Below are positions 32,784 to 42,365 of a DNA stretch of 64,000 bases, one piece after another; position 1 is the first letter of the stretch; each line of letters opens with the position of its first letter. This stretch comes from Kutzneria kofuensis (GTDB lineage: Bacteria > Actinomycetota > Actinomycetes > Mycobacteriales > Pseudonocardiaceae), in NCBI RefSeq assembly GCF_014203355.1, contig NZ_JACHIR010000001.1:4590038-4654037 (forward strand), in the 5' to 3' direction. Below the pieces are notes generated by a model that saw only the letters and a program-made list of their open reading frames with translations, had not been told where the DNA came from and did not search any database. The position numbers and the translations under genes are program-made.

Positions 32784-32861
32784 CGGGGTGTAACCAACCG
32801 CCCTGGGGCCTTTCAGCTGCCGCGCTCCCCCGGGCAGGGATGCGAGCAGAGTGAGGAACCC

Positions 32862-34169
32862 GTGTTGTCGAGAATTCGACTGCGCCTGACCAGACGGCGG
32901 GTGATCATCATCGTGGCCGCGGTCGTGGTGGCCACCGGCGGCGGTGTCGCGTGGGCCGCGACCCGACCGACCGCCGACGCCACGACGACGTCCTTCGCCA
33001 CGGCGACGACCGCGACGCTCAAGCAGACCGTCTCCTCGTCCGGGACGATCCAGCCGGCGCAGCAGCAGAACCTGAACTTCGCGGTGTCCGGCCAGGTCAC
33101 CGGCGTCACCGCGACGGTGGGGCAGCAGGTGACCGCCGGGCAGGCGCTGGCGACGGTGAACTCCGCCGCGCTGGCGGCCAACGTCGCCGAGGCGCAGGCG
33201 ACCGTGTCCACCGACCAGGCGCGGCTGAGCTCCGACCAGACGGCCGGCGCGTCGAGCGCGCAGATCGCCGCCGACCAGGCCGCGGTCACCGCCGCGCAGA
33301 ACTCCTTGAGCAACGCCCAGAACGCCTTGAGTGAGGCGACGCTGACCTCGCCGATCGACGGCACGGTCGCATCCGTGAACCTGACCGTGGGGCAGCAGGT
33401 TTCCGGCGGCAGCACGTCTTCCACGAGCGGTGGCGGATCCGGTGGGGCCGGCGGCTCCGGCGGCGGTGGCGGACAGGGCGCGGCCGGCGGTGGGTCCTCG
33501 AGTTCGTCGGGTTCGAGTGCCAGCACCGCGCAGGTGGTGGTCATCTCCACCAACTCGTACATCGTCAACGCCAGCGTGGACGACACCGAGGTGGGCTTGA
33601 TCAAGGACGGCGAGCAGGCGACGATCACCGCCAACGGCAGCACCCAGCCGGTGTACGGCACGGTCACCTCGGTGGCGATGCTGGCCAGCTCCTCGTCCAC
33701 GGTGCCGAGCTACCCGGTGACGATCGGCGTCACCGGCACGCCGACCGGCCTGCACCCGGGGGCCAGCGCGACCGTGGCGATCACGGTCAAGCAGGTGACC
33801 GACGCCGTGGTGGTGCCGACGGCCGCGATCCACTACGAGAACGGCAACGCCGTCGTCTACCAGATGTCCGACGGCAAGCAGGTGTCCAAGCAGGTCACCA
33901 CCGGCATGACCTCCGGCGGCCAGACGCAGATCGTCAGCGGCCTGAACGAGGGCGACCAGGTGGTCGTCCCCAGCCGCGGCACTGGCGGCACGACCGGCAC
34001 CACGCGCGGCGGCGCAGGCACCGGAACGGGAACCGGCCGTGGCGGCTTCGGTGGCGGCACGGGCGGCTTCGGCGGTGGATTTGGCGGCGGCGCAGGCGGT
34101 TTCGGCGGTGGCGGCGGTTTCCGTGGCGGCGGTGGTGGGGCCGGCGGCGGCCAGCGGAACGGCGGCTGA
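32862..34169 (+). CDS. MacA/HlyD-like adaptor protein 1
   Basis: 435 residues: N-terminal membrane anchor (RRRVIIIVAAVVVATGGGVAWAA, about 11-32), lipoyl half-motifs (SGQVTGVTATVGQQVTAGQAL and SPIDGTVASVNLTVGQQVSG) separated by a short alpha-hairpin, a Gly/Ser-rich insertion, a beta-barrel domain and a 70-residue Gly-rich tail (GGFGGGTGGFGGG). Such adaptors link MacB-type permeases to substrate outside the membrane. GTG start with GAGG upstream. First gene of an operon with ATPase, permease, second adaptor and a two-component system. Confidence 0.86.
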   Translation: MLSRIRLRLTRRRVIIIVAAVVVATGGGVAWAATRPTADATTTSFATATTATLKQTVSSSGTIQPAQQQNLNFAVSGQVTGVTATVGQQVTAGQALATVNSAALAANVAEAQATVSTDQARLSSDQTAGASSAQIAADQAAVTAAQNSLSNAQNALSEATLTSPIDGTVASVNLTVGQQVSGGSTSSTSGGGSGGAGGSGGGGGQGAAGGGSSSSSGSSASTAQVVVISTNSYIVNASVDDTEVGLIKDGEQATITANGSTQPVYGTVTSVAMLASSSSTVPSYPVTIGVTGTPTGLHPGASATVAITVKQVTDAVVVPTAAIHYENGNAVVYQMSDGKQVSKQVTTGMTSGGQTQIVSGLNEGDQVVVPSRGTGGTTGTTRGGAGTGTGTGRGGFGGGTGGFGGGFGGGAGGFGGGGGFRGGGGGAGGGQRNGG

Positions 34170-34172
34170 GCC

Positions 34173-34916
34173 ATGAGCCTCGACATGACCACCCCGATCC
34201 CACCCGTGATCGGCGGGCCGAAGACGGTCATCGGCATCCAGGACGTCACCAAGATCTACCGGACCGGCTCGGTGGAAGTCGCCGCGCTCGGCGGCGTCTC
34301 GCTGCGCATCGACGAGGGCGAGTACGTGGCGATCATGGGGCCGTCCGGCTCCGGCAAGTCCACGCTGATGCACATCATCGGCTGCCTGGACGTCGCCACC
34401 TCCGGCAGCTACTTCCTGGCCGGCGAGGACGTCAGCGGGCTGTCCGAGAACGAGCTTGCGGTCATCCGCAACAAGCGGATCGGCTTCGTGTTCCAGCAGT
34501 TCAACCTGCTCACGTCGCTGACCGCCTGGCGCAACGTCGAGTTGCCGCTGAGCTACGCGGGCGTGCCGAAGGCGGAGCGCAAGCGCCGTGCCGTCGCGGA
34601 GCTGGAGCGCGTCGGCCTCGGCGACCGCGTGGAACACAAGCCCACCGAGCTCTCCGGCGGCCAGCAGTCCCGCGTGGCGTTGGCCCGGGCGCTGGTCAAC
34701 GCGCCGGCGCTGATCCTGGCCGACGAGCCGACCGGCGCGCTGGACTCCAAAGCCACCGCGGACGTCCTCAACGTCTTCTCCGAGCTGCACCGCGCCGGCC
34801 ACACCATCGTGCTCATCACGCACGAGGAGGAGGTCGCCGCCCGCGCGCAGCGGGTCGTGCGGCTGCGCGACGGGCTCATCGAGTCGGACACCATGAACCT
34901 CGTCGGGGGTGCGTGA
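34173..34916 (+). CDS. MacB-type ABC transporter ATPase
   Basis: 247 residues. Walker A GPSGSGKSTLMHIIG, Q-loop FVFQQFNLL, signature LSGGQQSRVALARAL, Walker B LILADEPTGALD and H-loop ITHEEEVA are all intact. It belongs to the LolD/MacB/FtsE group in which ATP hydrolysis drives a mechanotransmission permease rather than a classic transmembrane channel. Three bases separate it from the adaptor gene, and its stop overlaps the permease start. Confidence 0.93.
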   Translation: MSLDMTTPIPPVIGGPKTVIGIQDVTKIYRTGSVEVAALGGVSLRIDEGEYVAIMGPSGSGKSTLMHIIGCLDVATSGSYFLAGEDVSGLSENELAVIRNKRIGFVFQQFNLLTSLTAWRNVELPLSYAGVPKAERKRRAVAELERVGLGDRVEHKPTELSGGQQSRVALARALVNAPALILADEPTGALDSKATADVLNVFSELHRAGHTIVLITHEEEVAARAQRVVRLRDGLIESDTMNLVGGA

Positions 34917-36145
34917 TGGGGTGGCTCGAAACGCTGCGGACCAGTTGGGACGCGATCAGATCGCACCGGCTGCGGTCCGGGCTGACGATGCTCGGCATCC
35001 TGATCGGCATCGCCGCCGTCATCCTCACCGTCGGCCTCGGCGAAGGGGCGCAGCAGCAGGTCAGCAGCGCCATCAACGCCCTCGGCACGAACCTGCTCGT
35101 GGTCACGCCCGGCAGCTCCACCACCGGCGGCGTGCGCGGTGGCTCCGGCACGGCGTCGTCGCTCACCGCGAGCGATGCGACGGCGCTGGGCAACAAGTCC
35201 GTCGCGCCGGACATCCAGGCCGTGGCGCCGAGCAACAGCCGGTCGGAGTCGCTGACCGCGGGTTCGACGAACTGGACGACCTCGGTTGTCGGCACCACCC
35301 CGGACTGGCTGGGCGTGCGGGCCCGCACCGTCGCGGAAGGACGGTTCCTCACCAACCAGGACATCAGCGGCGAGACGGCGAACGTCGTGCTCGGATCGAG
35401 CACCGCGCAGGAGCTGTTCGGCTTCGCCGACCCCGTCGGCCGCACGGTGACCATCGGCAACATCCCCTTCACCGTGGTCGGCGTGCTGGCCGCGGAGGGC
35501 GCGTCGTCCGCGCAGAACCAGGACGACCAGGCGGTGGTGCCGATCAGCACGGCGTCCGACCGGATCTTCGGCGGCGCCACCCGAACCTCGGTGCAGTCGA
35601 TCTACGTGGAGGCCACCTCCGCCGACACCCTGTCGGCCGCCTACCAGGAGGCCAACCAGGAGTTGCTGACGCTGCACCACGTGACGGATCCGACCGCGGC
35701 CGACTTCACCATCGCCAGCCAGGAGTCGCTGCTGTCCACCGCGACCTCGGTGAGCAAGACGCTGACCATCCTGCTCGGCGGCGTCGCGGCCCTGTCCCTG
35801 CTGGTCGGCGGCATCGGCGTCATGAACATCATGCTGGTGTCGGTGACCGAGCGGATCCGCGAGATCGGCCTGCGCAAGGCGCTGGGCGCGAGCCCCACGC
35901 TGATCCGCCGCCAGTTCCTGGTGGAGGCGTCCGTGCTGGGCCTGTCGGGCGGCATACTGGGCGCGCTGCTGGGGATCGTGGGCGCGCTGGTGCTGCCGGG
36001 GCTGATCTCGTCGACCATCACCGTGTCCCCGACGGCCACCGTGCTGGCCATCCTGACCTCGATCGCCATCGGCATGGCCTTCGGCGTGTACCCGGCCAGC
36101 CGGGCCGCCCGCCTGGCCCCGATCGACGCTCTCCGTAGCGAATGA
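34916..36145 (+). CDS. MacB-type ABC transporter permease
   Basis: 409 residues in the four-helix MacB topology: helix 1 (LTMLGILIGIAAVILTVGLG) after an amphipathic N-terminus, a large extracytoplasmic domain (about 45-280, including MacB_PCD motifs IPFTVVGVLA and VNVVLG-type strands), then three helices in the last 130 residues (ILLGGVAALSLLVGGIGVMN, ending RAARLAPIDALRSE). ATG at 34916 overlaps the ATPase stop; a GTG three bases earlier is equally possible. Confidence 0.92.
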   Translation: MGWLETLRTSWDAIRSHRLRSGLTMLGILIGIAAVILTVGLGEGAQQQVSSAINALGTNLLVVTPGSSTTGGVRGGSGTASSLTASDATALGNKSVAPDIQAVAPSNSRSESLTAGSTNWTTSVVGTTPDWLGVRARTVAEGRFLTNQDISGETANVVLGSSTAQELFGFADPVGRTVTIGNIPFTVVGVLAAEGASSAQNQDDQAVVPISTASDRIFGGATRTSVQSIYVEATSADTLSAAYQEANQELLTLHHVTDPTAADFTIASQESLLSTATSVSKTLTILLGGVAALSLLVGGIGVMNIMLVSVTERIREIGLRKALGASPTLIRRQFLVEASVLGLSGGILGALLGIVGALVLPGLISSTITVSPTATVLAILTSIAIGMAFGVYPASRAARLAPIDALRSE

Positions 36146-36159
36146 GCTGGAGCCCAACG

Positions 36160-37005
36160 ATGTCCGTGCAGATCCGCAAAGCCGCCTTCGGCCTCGTCGC
36201 CGGCGCACTGGCGTTCACGCTGGCCGCGTGCGGCGGCTCGCCCGCGCCCGCGGCCGACAACGGCGGCGGCACCAGGCCGGCCCCCGGCGGCGGCCGCACC
36301 GGCGGCGGCGCGCCGCCCGGGGTGTTCGGCAGCATCGCCGCGGTGTCCGGCCAGACGATCCAGGTGCAGAACCCGCAGAGCGGCCAGACCGCCGTCAGCT
36401 ACGACGGTTCCACCAAGATCACCAACTCGGTGTCCGGCACGCTGGCCGACGTCACCGCCGGCGCGTGCGTGAGCGTCGTCGGCACGTCCACCGGCCAGGG
36501 CCAGCCGGTCAGCGCCACCGCCGTGACGATCACCCAGGCCGGCGCGAACGGCTGCAGCTTCGGCAACGGCGGCCAGCGGCCGTCCGGGTCGAACTCGCCG
36601 CGCCCGTCGGGCTCGAACCGACCGCGGCCCAGCGGCGGTCCCCGGCCCAGCACCGGCAACAACCCGGCCGGCGGCCCGCGCGCCTTCGGCGCCGTGACGG
36701 CCGTGTCCGCCAACGGTTTCACCGTGCACTCGACCTTCGGTGGCAACGCCACCGACACGACGGTCAACGTCACGTCGGCGACGACGTACACCAAGACCGT
36801 CAGCGCCGATCCGAGCGTGCTGGTCGTCGGCGCATGCGTTGCGGCGCAAGGCAAGTCGGACGACACCGGCGCCGTGGCGGCGACGTCGATCGCCGTCAGC
36901 AAGGCCGGCCCGAACGGCTGCACCGGCGGCTTCCGCGGCGGTCGTGGCGGCTTCGGCGGCGGCCGGGGCAACGGCGGTGGCAACGGTGGCGGCGGTAATG
37001 GCTGA
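36160..37005 (+). CDS. DUF5666 lipoprotein with Gly-rich tail
   Basis: 281 residues. Lipoprotein signal (LVAGALAFTLAACGGS, lipobox LAAC), two DUF5666-like beta repeats (GSIAAVSGQTIQVQNP at about 57 and GAVTAVSANGFTVHSTFGG at about 175), a Pro/Ser-rich linker (RPSGSNSPRPSGSN) and a Gly-rich end (GGFRGGRGGFGGGRG). ATG at 36160 gives a normal signal; the ATG at 36142 overlapping the permease stop would add six residues. Probably an extracellular accessory of the transporter. It overlaps the next gene by eight bases. Confidence 0.83.
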   Translation: MSVQIRKAAFGLVAGALAFTLAACGGSPAPAADNGGGTRPAPGGGRTGGGAPPGVFGSIAAVSGQTIQVQNPQSGQTAVSYDGSTKITNSVSGTLADVTAGACVSVVGTSTGQGQPVSATAVTITQAGANGCSFGNGGQRPSGSNSPRPSGSNRPRPSGGPRPSTGNNPAGGPRAFGAVTAVSANGFTVHSTFGGNATDTTVNVTSATTYTKTVSADPSVLVVGACVAAQGKSDDTGAVAATSIAVSKAGPNGCTGGFRGGRGGFGGGRGNGGGNGGGGNG

Positions 37006-38653
37006 GTACAAGAAAGATGCCCGCAGACGGGGATTCCGTCGTTCCCGAGTGGTGATCGGCATCGTGGTGCTGGTCCTGCTCGGCGGCGGGGCAGCGGCGT
37101 TCGCCGCGACGAGAAGCGACGATCCCTCGTATCGGACGACCACCGCCGGCCCGGCCCGGGTGACGTCCGTGCTCAACGGCATGGGCACCGTGCAGCCGGT
37201 GTCCCAGGCGACGGTCAGCTTCCCGGTCTCCGGGCAGGTGGCGTCCGTGAGCGTCAAGCAGGGCGACCAGGTGACATCCGGGCAGGCGCTGGCGCAGCTG
37301 AACACCACGACGCTGCAGGGCCAGGTCAGCTCCGCCCAGTCCACTCTGGCCAATGCGCAGGCGAAGCTGGCGTCCGACCAGAACAGCCAGACCACGGCGG
37401 CGCAGTCGTCGACGCCGTCGTCGTCCTCGGGCGGCGGCTCGTCGTCGAAGCTCACCCAGCTGTTGAAGTCGATCTCCGCCGGCCAGAACGCGGTCCGCGG
37501 GGCGCAGCAGAAGGTGGACGCCGACCTGCAACTCGCCGGCGCCGCGCTGAAGCAGGCGCAGGCGACGTGCCCGGACGTCATCAAGCAGCTCGGCACGGGC
37601 AACCCACCCACCATCACTGGCACGCCGCCGACCAGCACGGATCCGACGCCGACGACGACCAGCGCGCCGCCGGCCCCGCCGGTCGACGTCACCACCTGCA
37701 CGGACCTGCTGCAGCAGGTCCAGGACGCACAGGCGAAGACCGCCGCCGACGAGAAGGCGCTGAGCACGGCCGAGGCGTCGCTGTCGACCGCGCTGGGGCA
37801 GGCGGCGACCGCCGTGCAGCAGTCCGGGTCGTCCGCGGCGAAGACGCCCTCCGGTAGCACCGGCGGCAACCAAGGCGGTTCTCGTGGCGGGTCCTCGACG
37901 CCGCCGTCGGCCGACCAGATCGCCGCCGACCAGGCGTCCGTGGACGCGGCCAACGCGCAGCTGGCCGCCAACCAGCAGAACCTGGCCGCGGCCAGCCTGG
38001 TCAGCCCGATCGACGGCACCGTGGCGCAGGTCGACCTGGCCGCCGGCCAGAACGCGTCGGCCAACTCGGCCACCGCGAAGATCGTGATCGTCGGCCCGGG
38101 CGGCAACCAGGTCACCACCGCCGTCAACGACAACCAGGTCGGCCAGGTCAAGCCGGGCCAGCCGGCGACGATCACCCCCGACGGCTCGGGCAAGCCGCTG
38201 ACCGGCAAGGTCGTCGCCGTCGGCGCGCTGGCCAGCACCACCTCCGGCGGCTCGGCCAGCTTCCCGGTGACGATCTCGCTGGACAACGGCGGCCCCGGCC
38301 TGTTCGCCGGCTCCACCGCGGCCGTGGCGATCACCCTCGGCACCGCGCAGGCGGCCGTCACCGTGCCGACCTCGGCGGTGCACACCCTCGGCGCGACGAG
38401 CTTCGTGACGGCGCTGGTCGACGGCAAGCCGGCCAGCAAGCGGGTCACCCTCGGCGTGGTCGGCGCGACCGTCACCCAGGTCACCGGCGGCCTCGACGCC
38501 GGCGACGAGGTCGTGCTGGCCGACCTGAGCCAGCCGCTGCCGTCGTCGACCACCGGCGCCCGCGGCTTGACGGGCGGCGGCGCAGGCTTCCGCCCAGGTG
38601 GAGCCGGGGGTGCGGGCGGCGGCGCGGCGACGGGAGGCCGGGGCGGAAGGTGA
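36998..38653 (+). CDS. MacA/HlyD-like adaptor protein 2
   Basis: 551 residues: basic N-terminus, membrane anchor (VVIGIVVLVLLGGGAAAFAA, about 19-38), split lipoyl motifs (SGQVASVSVKQGDQVTSGQA and SPIDGTVAQVDLAAGQNASA), a long alpha-hairpin interrupted by a Pro/Thr linker with two cysteines (QATCPDVIK and VTTCTDLLQ), a barrel domain and a Gly-rich tail. The cysteines could form a disulfide at the hairpin tip. A second adaptor beside the first in one MacB operon is unusual; they could form a mixed ring or serve different partners. Confidence 0.85.
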   Translation: MAEYKKDARRRGFRRSRVVIGIVVLVLLGGGAAAFAATRSDDPSYRTTTAGPARVTSVLNGMGTVQPVSQATVSFPVSGQVASVSVKQGDQVTSGQALAQLNTTTLQGQVSSAQSTLANAQAKLASDQNSQTTAAQSSTPSSSSGGGSSSKLTQLLKSISAGQNAVRGAQQKVDADLQLAGAALKQAQATCPDVIKQLGTGNPPTITGTPPTSTDPTPTTTSAPPAPPVDVTTCTDLLQQVQDAQAKTAADEKALSTAEASLSTALGQAATAVQQSGSSAAKTPSGSTGGNQGGSRGGSSTPPSADQIAADQASVDAANAQLAANQQNLAAASLVSPIDGTVAQVDLAAGQNASANSATAKIVIVGPGGNQVTTAVNDNQVGQVKPGQPATITPDGSGKPLTGKVVAVGALASTTSGGSASFPVTISLDNGGPGLFAGSTAAVAITLGTAQAAVTVPTSAVHTLGATSFVTALVDGKPASKRVTLGVVGATVTQVTGGLDAGDEVVLADLSQPLPSSTTGARGLTGGGAGFRPGGAGGAGGGAATGGRGGR

Positions 38654-39399
38654 CGGCCGACACGGTCGTCCGCGGCGTGGAGCAGTATGTCCCTATGCCC
38701 GAGCCAAGCAAGCGCAGCCGGCTGCTCGTCGTCGAGGACGAACCGAGCATCCGGGAGCTGCTCGCCGCCAGCCTCCGGTTCGCCGGCTTCGAGGTGGACA
38801 CCGCGTCGACCGGCACCGACGCGCTACGTAACGTCGAGCGGGAGCGGCCCGACCTGATCCTGCTCGACGTGATGCTGCCGGACCGGGACGGCTTCGAGGT
38901 GGTGCGCCGGCTGCGCTCCGGCGGGCTGGGCGTGCCGGTGCTGTTCCTGACCGCCCGGGACGGGGCCGAGGACAAGATCACCGGGCTGACCATCGGCGGC
39001 GACGACTACGTCACCAAGCCGTTCAGCCTGGAGGAGGTCATCGCCCGGGTGAACGCGGTGCTCCGGCGGACCAAGGCGCAGCCGGAGCCGCCGGACAACC
39101 GGCTCCGCTACGCCGACCTGGAGCTGGAGGTGGACAGCCACGAGGTGCGCCGGGCCGGGCGGCTGGTGCAGCTGTCGCCGACCGAGTTCAAGCTGCTGCA
39201 CTTCCTGCTGCGCAACGCCGGCCGGGTGCTGTCCAAGGCGCAGATCCTGGACCAGGTGTGGCACTACGACTTCAACGGCGAGGCCGGCGTGGTCGAGTCG
39301 TACATCTCCTACCTGCGGCGCAAGGTGGACGACGTGGAGCCGCGGCTGATCCACACCGTCCGCGGCGTCGGCTACGTGCTGAGGCAGTCCACGTCGTGA
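38650..39399 (+). CDS. OmpR-family response regulator of the transporter operon
   Basis: Receiver domain with acidic pocket VVEDEP, phospho-acceptor Asp73 (LILLDVMLPD) and Lys in DDYVTKPFSLEE; C-terminal winged helix ending IHTVRGVGYVLR. Resembles the TrcR/MprA group. GTG at 38650 overlaps the adaptor stop (GTGA); an ATG at 38695, just before the receiver domain, is an equally likely start and would give 234 residues. Probable binding sites are the 11-bp-phased CAG array at 32729-32783. Confidence 0.92.
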   Translation: MTADTVVRGVEQYVPMPEPSKRSRLLVVEDEPSIRELLAASLRFAGFEVDTASTGTDALRNVERERPDLILLDVMLPDRDGFEVVRRLRSGGLGVPVLFLTARDGAEDKITGLTIGGDDYVTKPFSLEEVIARVNAVLRRTKAQPEPPDNRLRYADLELEVDSHEVRRAGRLVQLSPTEFKLLHFLLRNAGRVLSKAQILDQVWHYDFNGEAGVVESYISYLRRKVDDVEPRLIHTVRGVGYVLRQSTS

Positions 39400-40886
39400 A
39401 ACGCGTGGTCGGGTGGGTCCGGGACTGGTTCGGTCGCATGCCGTTGCGGGTGCACCTGGTCTCGGGCCTGGTCGTCCTGGTCGCGGTGGCGCTGTTCGGG
39501 GCCTGGTTCATCACGTCCAAGGTGCTGGAGAACTACCTGTTCGGCCAGATGGACAACCGGTTGCACACCATGGTGGTGTCCACCGCGCGGCAGATGCAGG
39601 ACGGCAATCTCGACCGGCCCCGGCCGCCGCGCTTCGGGCGGCCCGGGTTCCGGCTGCCCGGCCGGAGCCTGGTCGTGCTGCGCACCCCGTCCGGCAGCCA
39701 GGAGCTCACCACGCCGTCCGACGACGGCGAGCACCGGCCGCAGCTGCCGGCGATGGGCCAGCTGGCCGACGGCTCGGCGGTGACGCTGCCGTCGCAGGAC
39801 GGCGACGGGCCGCGCTGGCGGGTGCAGGTGGCGCGGCAGGGCAACGTCGAGATCGTGGCCGCCACCGACCAGCGGGACCTGGACGCCGCCGTGACCGACA
39901 TGCGGATCCGGTCGCTGCTGATCTGCCTCGGCGCGCTGGTGCTGGTGGCCGGGCTCGGCTACGCGCTGGTGCGCAGCAGCATGCGGCCGCTGGAGGAGGT
40001 CGAGCAGACCGCCGACGTCATCGCCACCGGCGAGCTGTCCCGGCGGGTGCCGGTGCGGCGGCCGGGCAGCGAGGTCGGCCGGCTGGCCAACTCGCTGAAC
40101 GTGATGCTGGGCCGGATCGAGGAGGCCTTCACCGCGCGGCAGAAGTCGGAGGAGGCCGCCCGCCGCTCGGAGAACCGGATGCGGCAGTTCGTCGCCGACG
40201 CCTCGCACGAGCTGCGAACCCCGCTGACCTCCATCCGCGGCTATGCCGAGCTGTACCGGCAGGGGGCGGTCACCTCGCCCGCCGAGGTGTCCGAGGTGCT
40301 GGGCCGGATCGAGGACCAGGCGGCCCGGATGGGCCTGCTCGTCGAGGACCTTTTACTGCTGGCCCGGCTCGACCAGCAGCGCCCACTGGAGCAGCGGGTG
40401 GTCGACCTGACCGTGATCGCCGTGGACGCCGTGCACGACGCCCGGGTGCTCGATCCCGACCGGAAGATCGGGCTGCACCTGAACGTGACCATGGATCCCG
40501 ACGAGGAGGACGGCAGCGCCCTGACCGTGCTCGGCGACGAGGCCCGGCTGCGGCAGGTGCTCAGCAACCTGGTCAACAACGCCATCACGCACACGCCCGC
40601 CGGCACTCCCGTCGACGTCCGGCTCTCCCGGCGGGACGAGGAGGGCCGGCCGGTGGCCGTGGTCGAGGTGTCCGACCAGGGGCCGGGGCTCACCGGCGAG
40701 CAGAGTGAACGGATCTTCGAGCGGTTCTACCGGGCCGACGCCGTGCGCAGCCGCGAGAACGGCGGGACCGGCCTCGGCCTGGCCATCGTCGCCGCGCTGG
40801 TGGCCGCCCACGGCGGGCGGGTCGAGCTGGACACCGCCCCCGGTGACGGGGCGACCTTCCGGGTCGTGTTGCCGCAAGAGGTGTGA
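39396..40886 (+). CDS. Sensor histidine kinase of the transporter operon
   Basis: 496 residues: helix 1 ([19 protein letters not shown]), an extracytoplasmic sensor of about 130 residues rich in Arg/Pro, helix 2 ([20 protein letters not shown]), HAMP linker, the HisKA helix with the phospho-accepting His in [19 protein letters not shown], and an HATPase domain ([31 protein letters not shown]). Start GTG overlaps the regulator stop by four bases. It closes the operon and is followed by a hairpin. Confidence 0.93.
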   Translation: MKRVVGWVRDWFGRMPLRVHLVSGLVVLVAVALFGAWFITSKVLENYLFGQMDNRLHTMVVSTARQMQDGNLDRPRPPRFGRPGFRLPGRSLVVLRTPSGSQELTTPSDDGEHRPQLPAMGQLADGSAVTLPSQDGDGPRWRVQVARQGNVEIVAATDQRDLDAAVTDMRIRSLLICLGALVLVAGLGYALVRSSMRPLEEVEQTADVIATGELSRRVPVRRPGSEVGRLANSLNVMLGRIEEAFTARQKSEEAARRSENRMRQFVADASHELRTPLTSIRGYAELYRQGAVTSPAEVSEVLGRIEDQAARMGLLVEDLLLLARLDQQRPLEQRVVDLTVIAVDAVHDARVLDPDRKIGLHLNVTMDPDEEDGSALTVLGDEARLRQVLSNLVNNAITHTPAGTPVDVRLSRRDEEGRPVAVVEVSDQGPGLTGEQSERIFERFYRADAVRSRENGGTGLGLAIVAALVAAHGGRVELDTAPGDGATFRVVLPQEV

Positions 40887-40923
40887 GGCGAACCGCTCGC
40901 CGCGGTACGCGGCGCACAGGCAC

Positions 40924-40949
40924 GGTGACGCCAGCCACGCGGCGTCACC
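40924..40949 (+). terminator. Hairpin after the histidine kinase gene
   Basis: GGTGACGCC-N8-GGCGTCACC, a perfect 9-bp stem, 38 bases after the stop and directly before the hemL promoter. No T-run. Confidence 0.6.
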
Positions 40950-40951
40950 TG

Positions 40952-40957
40952 TAAGAC
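40952..40957 (+). promoter_or_regulatory. -10 element TAAGAC, leaderless type, hemL
   Basis: TAAGAC(T) ends 8 bases before the GTG at 40966; a G-run lies between, not a normal ribosome-binding site. Confidence 0.4.
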
Positions 40958-40965
40958 TGGGGGGT

Positions 40966-42288
40966 GTGACGATCGAGCAGGCGACCACCGTTGACACCTC
41001 ACGTGCGCTGTTCGACCGGGCGGCAAAGGCCACGCCGGGCGGGGTCAACTCGCCGGTGCGGGCGTTCCACTCGGTCGGCGGCACGCCTCGATTCATGGTC
41101 CGCGGCGAGGGCCCGCACCTGTGGGACGCCGACGGCAACCGCTACGTCGACCTGGTCAGCTCGTGGGGGCCGATGATCCTGGGCCATGCGCACCCGGAGG
41201 TCGTGGCGGCGGTGCAGCAGGCGGCGACCAGCGGCCTGTCGTTCGGCACGCCGACCGAGGGCGAGGTGCTGCTGGCCGAGGAGCTGATCGCCCGCGTCGA
41301 GCCGGTTGAGCAGGTGCGCCTGGTCAACTCGGGCACCGAGGCGACGATGAGCGCGATCCGGCTGGCCCGGGGCTTCACCGGCCGGCGCAAGATCGTCAAG
41401 TTCGCGGGCTGCTATCACGGTCACGTGGACGCGCTGCTGGCGCAGGCCGGCTCGGGCGTGGCGACGCTGGGCCTGCCGACGACGCCGGGCGTCACCGGCG
41501 CGCAGGCGGCCGACACGATCGTGCTGCCGTACAACGACTTGGCCGCGGTGAAGGCGGCGTTCGAGGCGAACCCGGGCGAGATCGCCGCCATCATCACGGA
41601 GGCGGCGGCCGGCAACATGGGCGCGGTGGCGCCGGATCCCGGCTTCAACGCCGCGCTGCGCGAGGCCTGCCACGCCGACGGGGCGCTGCTGATCATCGAC
41701 GAGGTGATGACCGGCTTCCGCGTCTCCAAGGCCGGTTGGTACGGCCTGGAGCACGTGCCCGGCGACCTGTACACGTTCGGCAAGGTGATGTCCGGCGGCC
41801 TGCCGGCGGCGGCGTTCGGCGGCCGCGCCGACGTGATGGCCAAGCTGGCCCCGAGCGGCCCCGTCTACCAGGCCGGCACGCTGTCCGGGAACCCGGTGGC
41901 GGTGGCCGCCGGCCTGACCCAGCTGCGGCTGGCCGACGACGAGGTGTACCGCAAGCTGGACCGCAACGCCCGGCTGCTGGGCGAGCTGTTCACCGACGCG
42001 CTGACCGCCGAGGGCGTCGCGCACCAGGTGCAGTACGCCGGCAACCTGGTCAGCGTCTTCTTCACCGACCAGCCGGTGCGCGACTACGCCGGCGCGCAGG
42101 CCGCGCAGACCTGGCGCTTCCCGCCGTTCTTCCACGCCCTGCTGGAGCGCGGCGTCTACCCGCCGCCGAGCGCGTTCGAGGCGTGGTTCGTCAACGCCGC
42201 CATGGACGACGCCGCGTTCGAGGTCATCGAGCAGGCGCTGCCGCACGCCGCGGCGGCCGCCGCCGCGGCCAAGGAGGACGGTCAGTGA
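40966..42288 (+). CDS. hemL: Glutamate-1-semialdehyde 2,1-aminomutase
   Basis: Second step of the C5 haem route, converting the HemA product to 5-aminolevulinate with PLP/PMP. 440 residues. Conserved [13 protein letters not shown]-like start, [31 protein letters not shown], and the Schiff-base Lys273 in [13 protein letters not shown]. It lies 12 kb from the other hem genes, next to the cytochrome c maturation genes, as in mycobacteria. GTG start is set by the upstream promoter and the family N-terminus. Confidence 0.96.
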   Translation: MTIEQATTVDTSRALFDRAAKATPGGVNSPVRAFHSVGGTPRFMVRGEGPHLWDADGNRYVDLVSSWGPMILGHAHPEVVAAVQQAATSGLSFGTPTEGEVLLAEELIARVEPVEQVRLVNSGTEATMSAIRLARGFTGRRKIVKFAGCYHGHVDALLAQAGSGVATLGLPTTPGVTGAQAADTIVLPYNDLAAVKAAFEANPGEIAAIITEAAAGNMGAVAPDPGFNAALREACHADGALLIIDEVMTGFRVSKAGWYGLEHVPGDLYTFGKVMSGGLPAAAFGGRADVMAKLAPSGPVYQAGTLSGNPVAVAAGLTQLRLADDEVYRKLDRNARLLGELFTDALTAEGVAHQVQYAGNLVSVFFTDQPVRDYAGAQAAQTWRFPPFFHALLERGVYPPPSAFEAWFVNAAMDDAAFEVIEQALPHAAAAAAAAKEDGQ

Positions 42289-42365
42289 CCGAGCTTGTGA
42301 GGGCACCATTCAGCACAGCGGCCTGGGTCGCAGACCCGCCGAGCGCCAGCGAGGTGGGACTGTGA
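42285..42365 (+). CDS. Putative 26-residue coupled small ORF
   Basis: A GTG overlapping the hemL stop, with AAGGAGG seven bases upstream, opens a 26-codon frame (begins [15 protein letters not shown]) whose stop overlaps the GTG of the next gene. Both overlaps are GTGA, so ribosomes could pass from hemL through this frame into the phosphatase gene. No domain is recognisable. It may be a real micro-protein, a translational bridge, or chance. Confidence 0.4.
   Translation: MTELVRAPFSTAAWVADPPSASEVGL

Noticed and set aside
31536-38553. Very long open frames on the minus strand (more than 900 codons each) across the binding-protein and exporter genes
   Set aside because: They are reverse-strand shadows of GC-rich coding genes: low-complexity His/Arg/Gly products, no domain, and full overlap with well-supported plus-strand genes.
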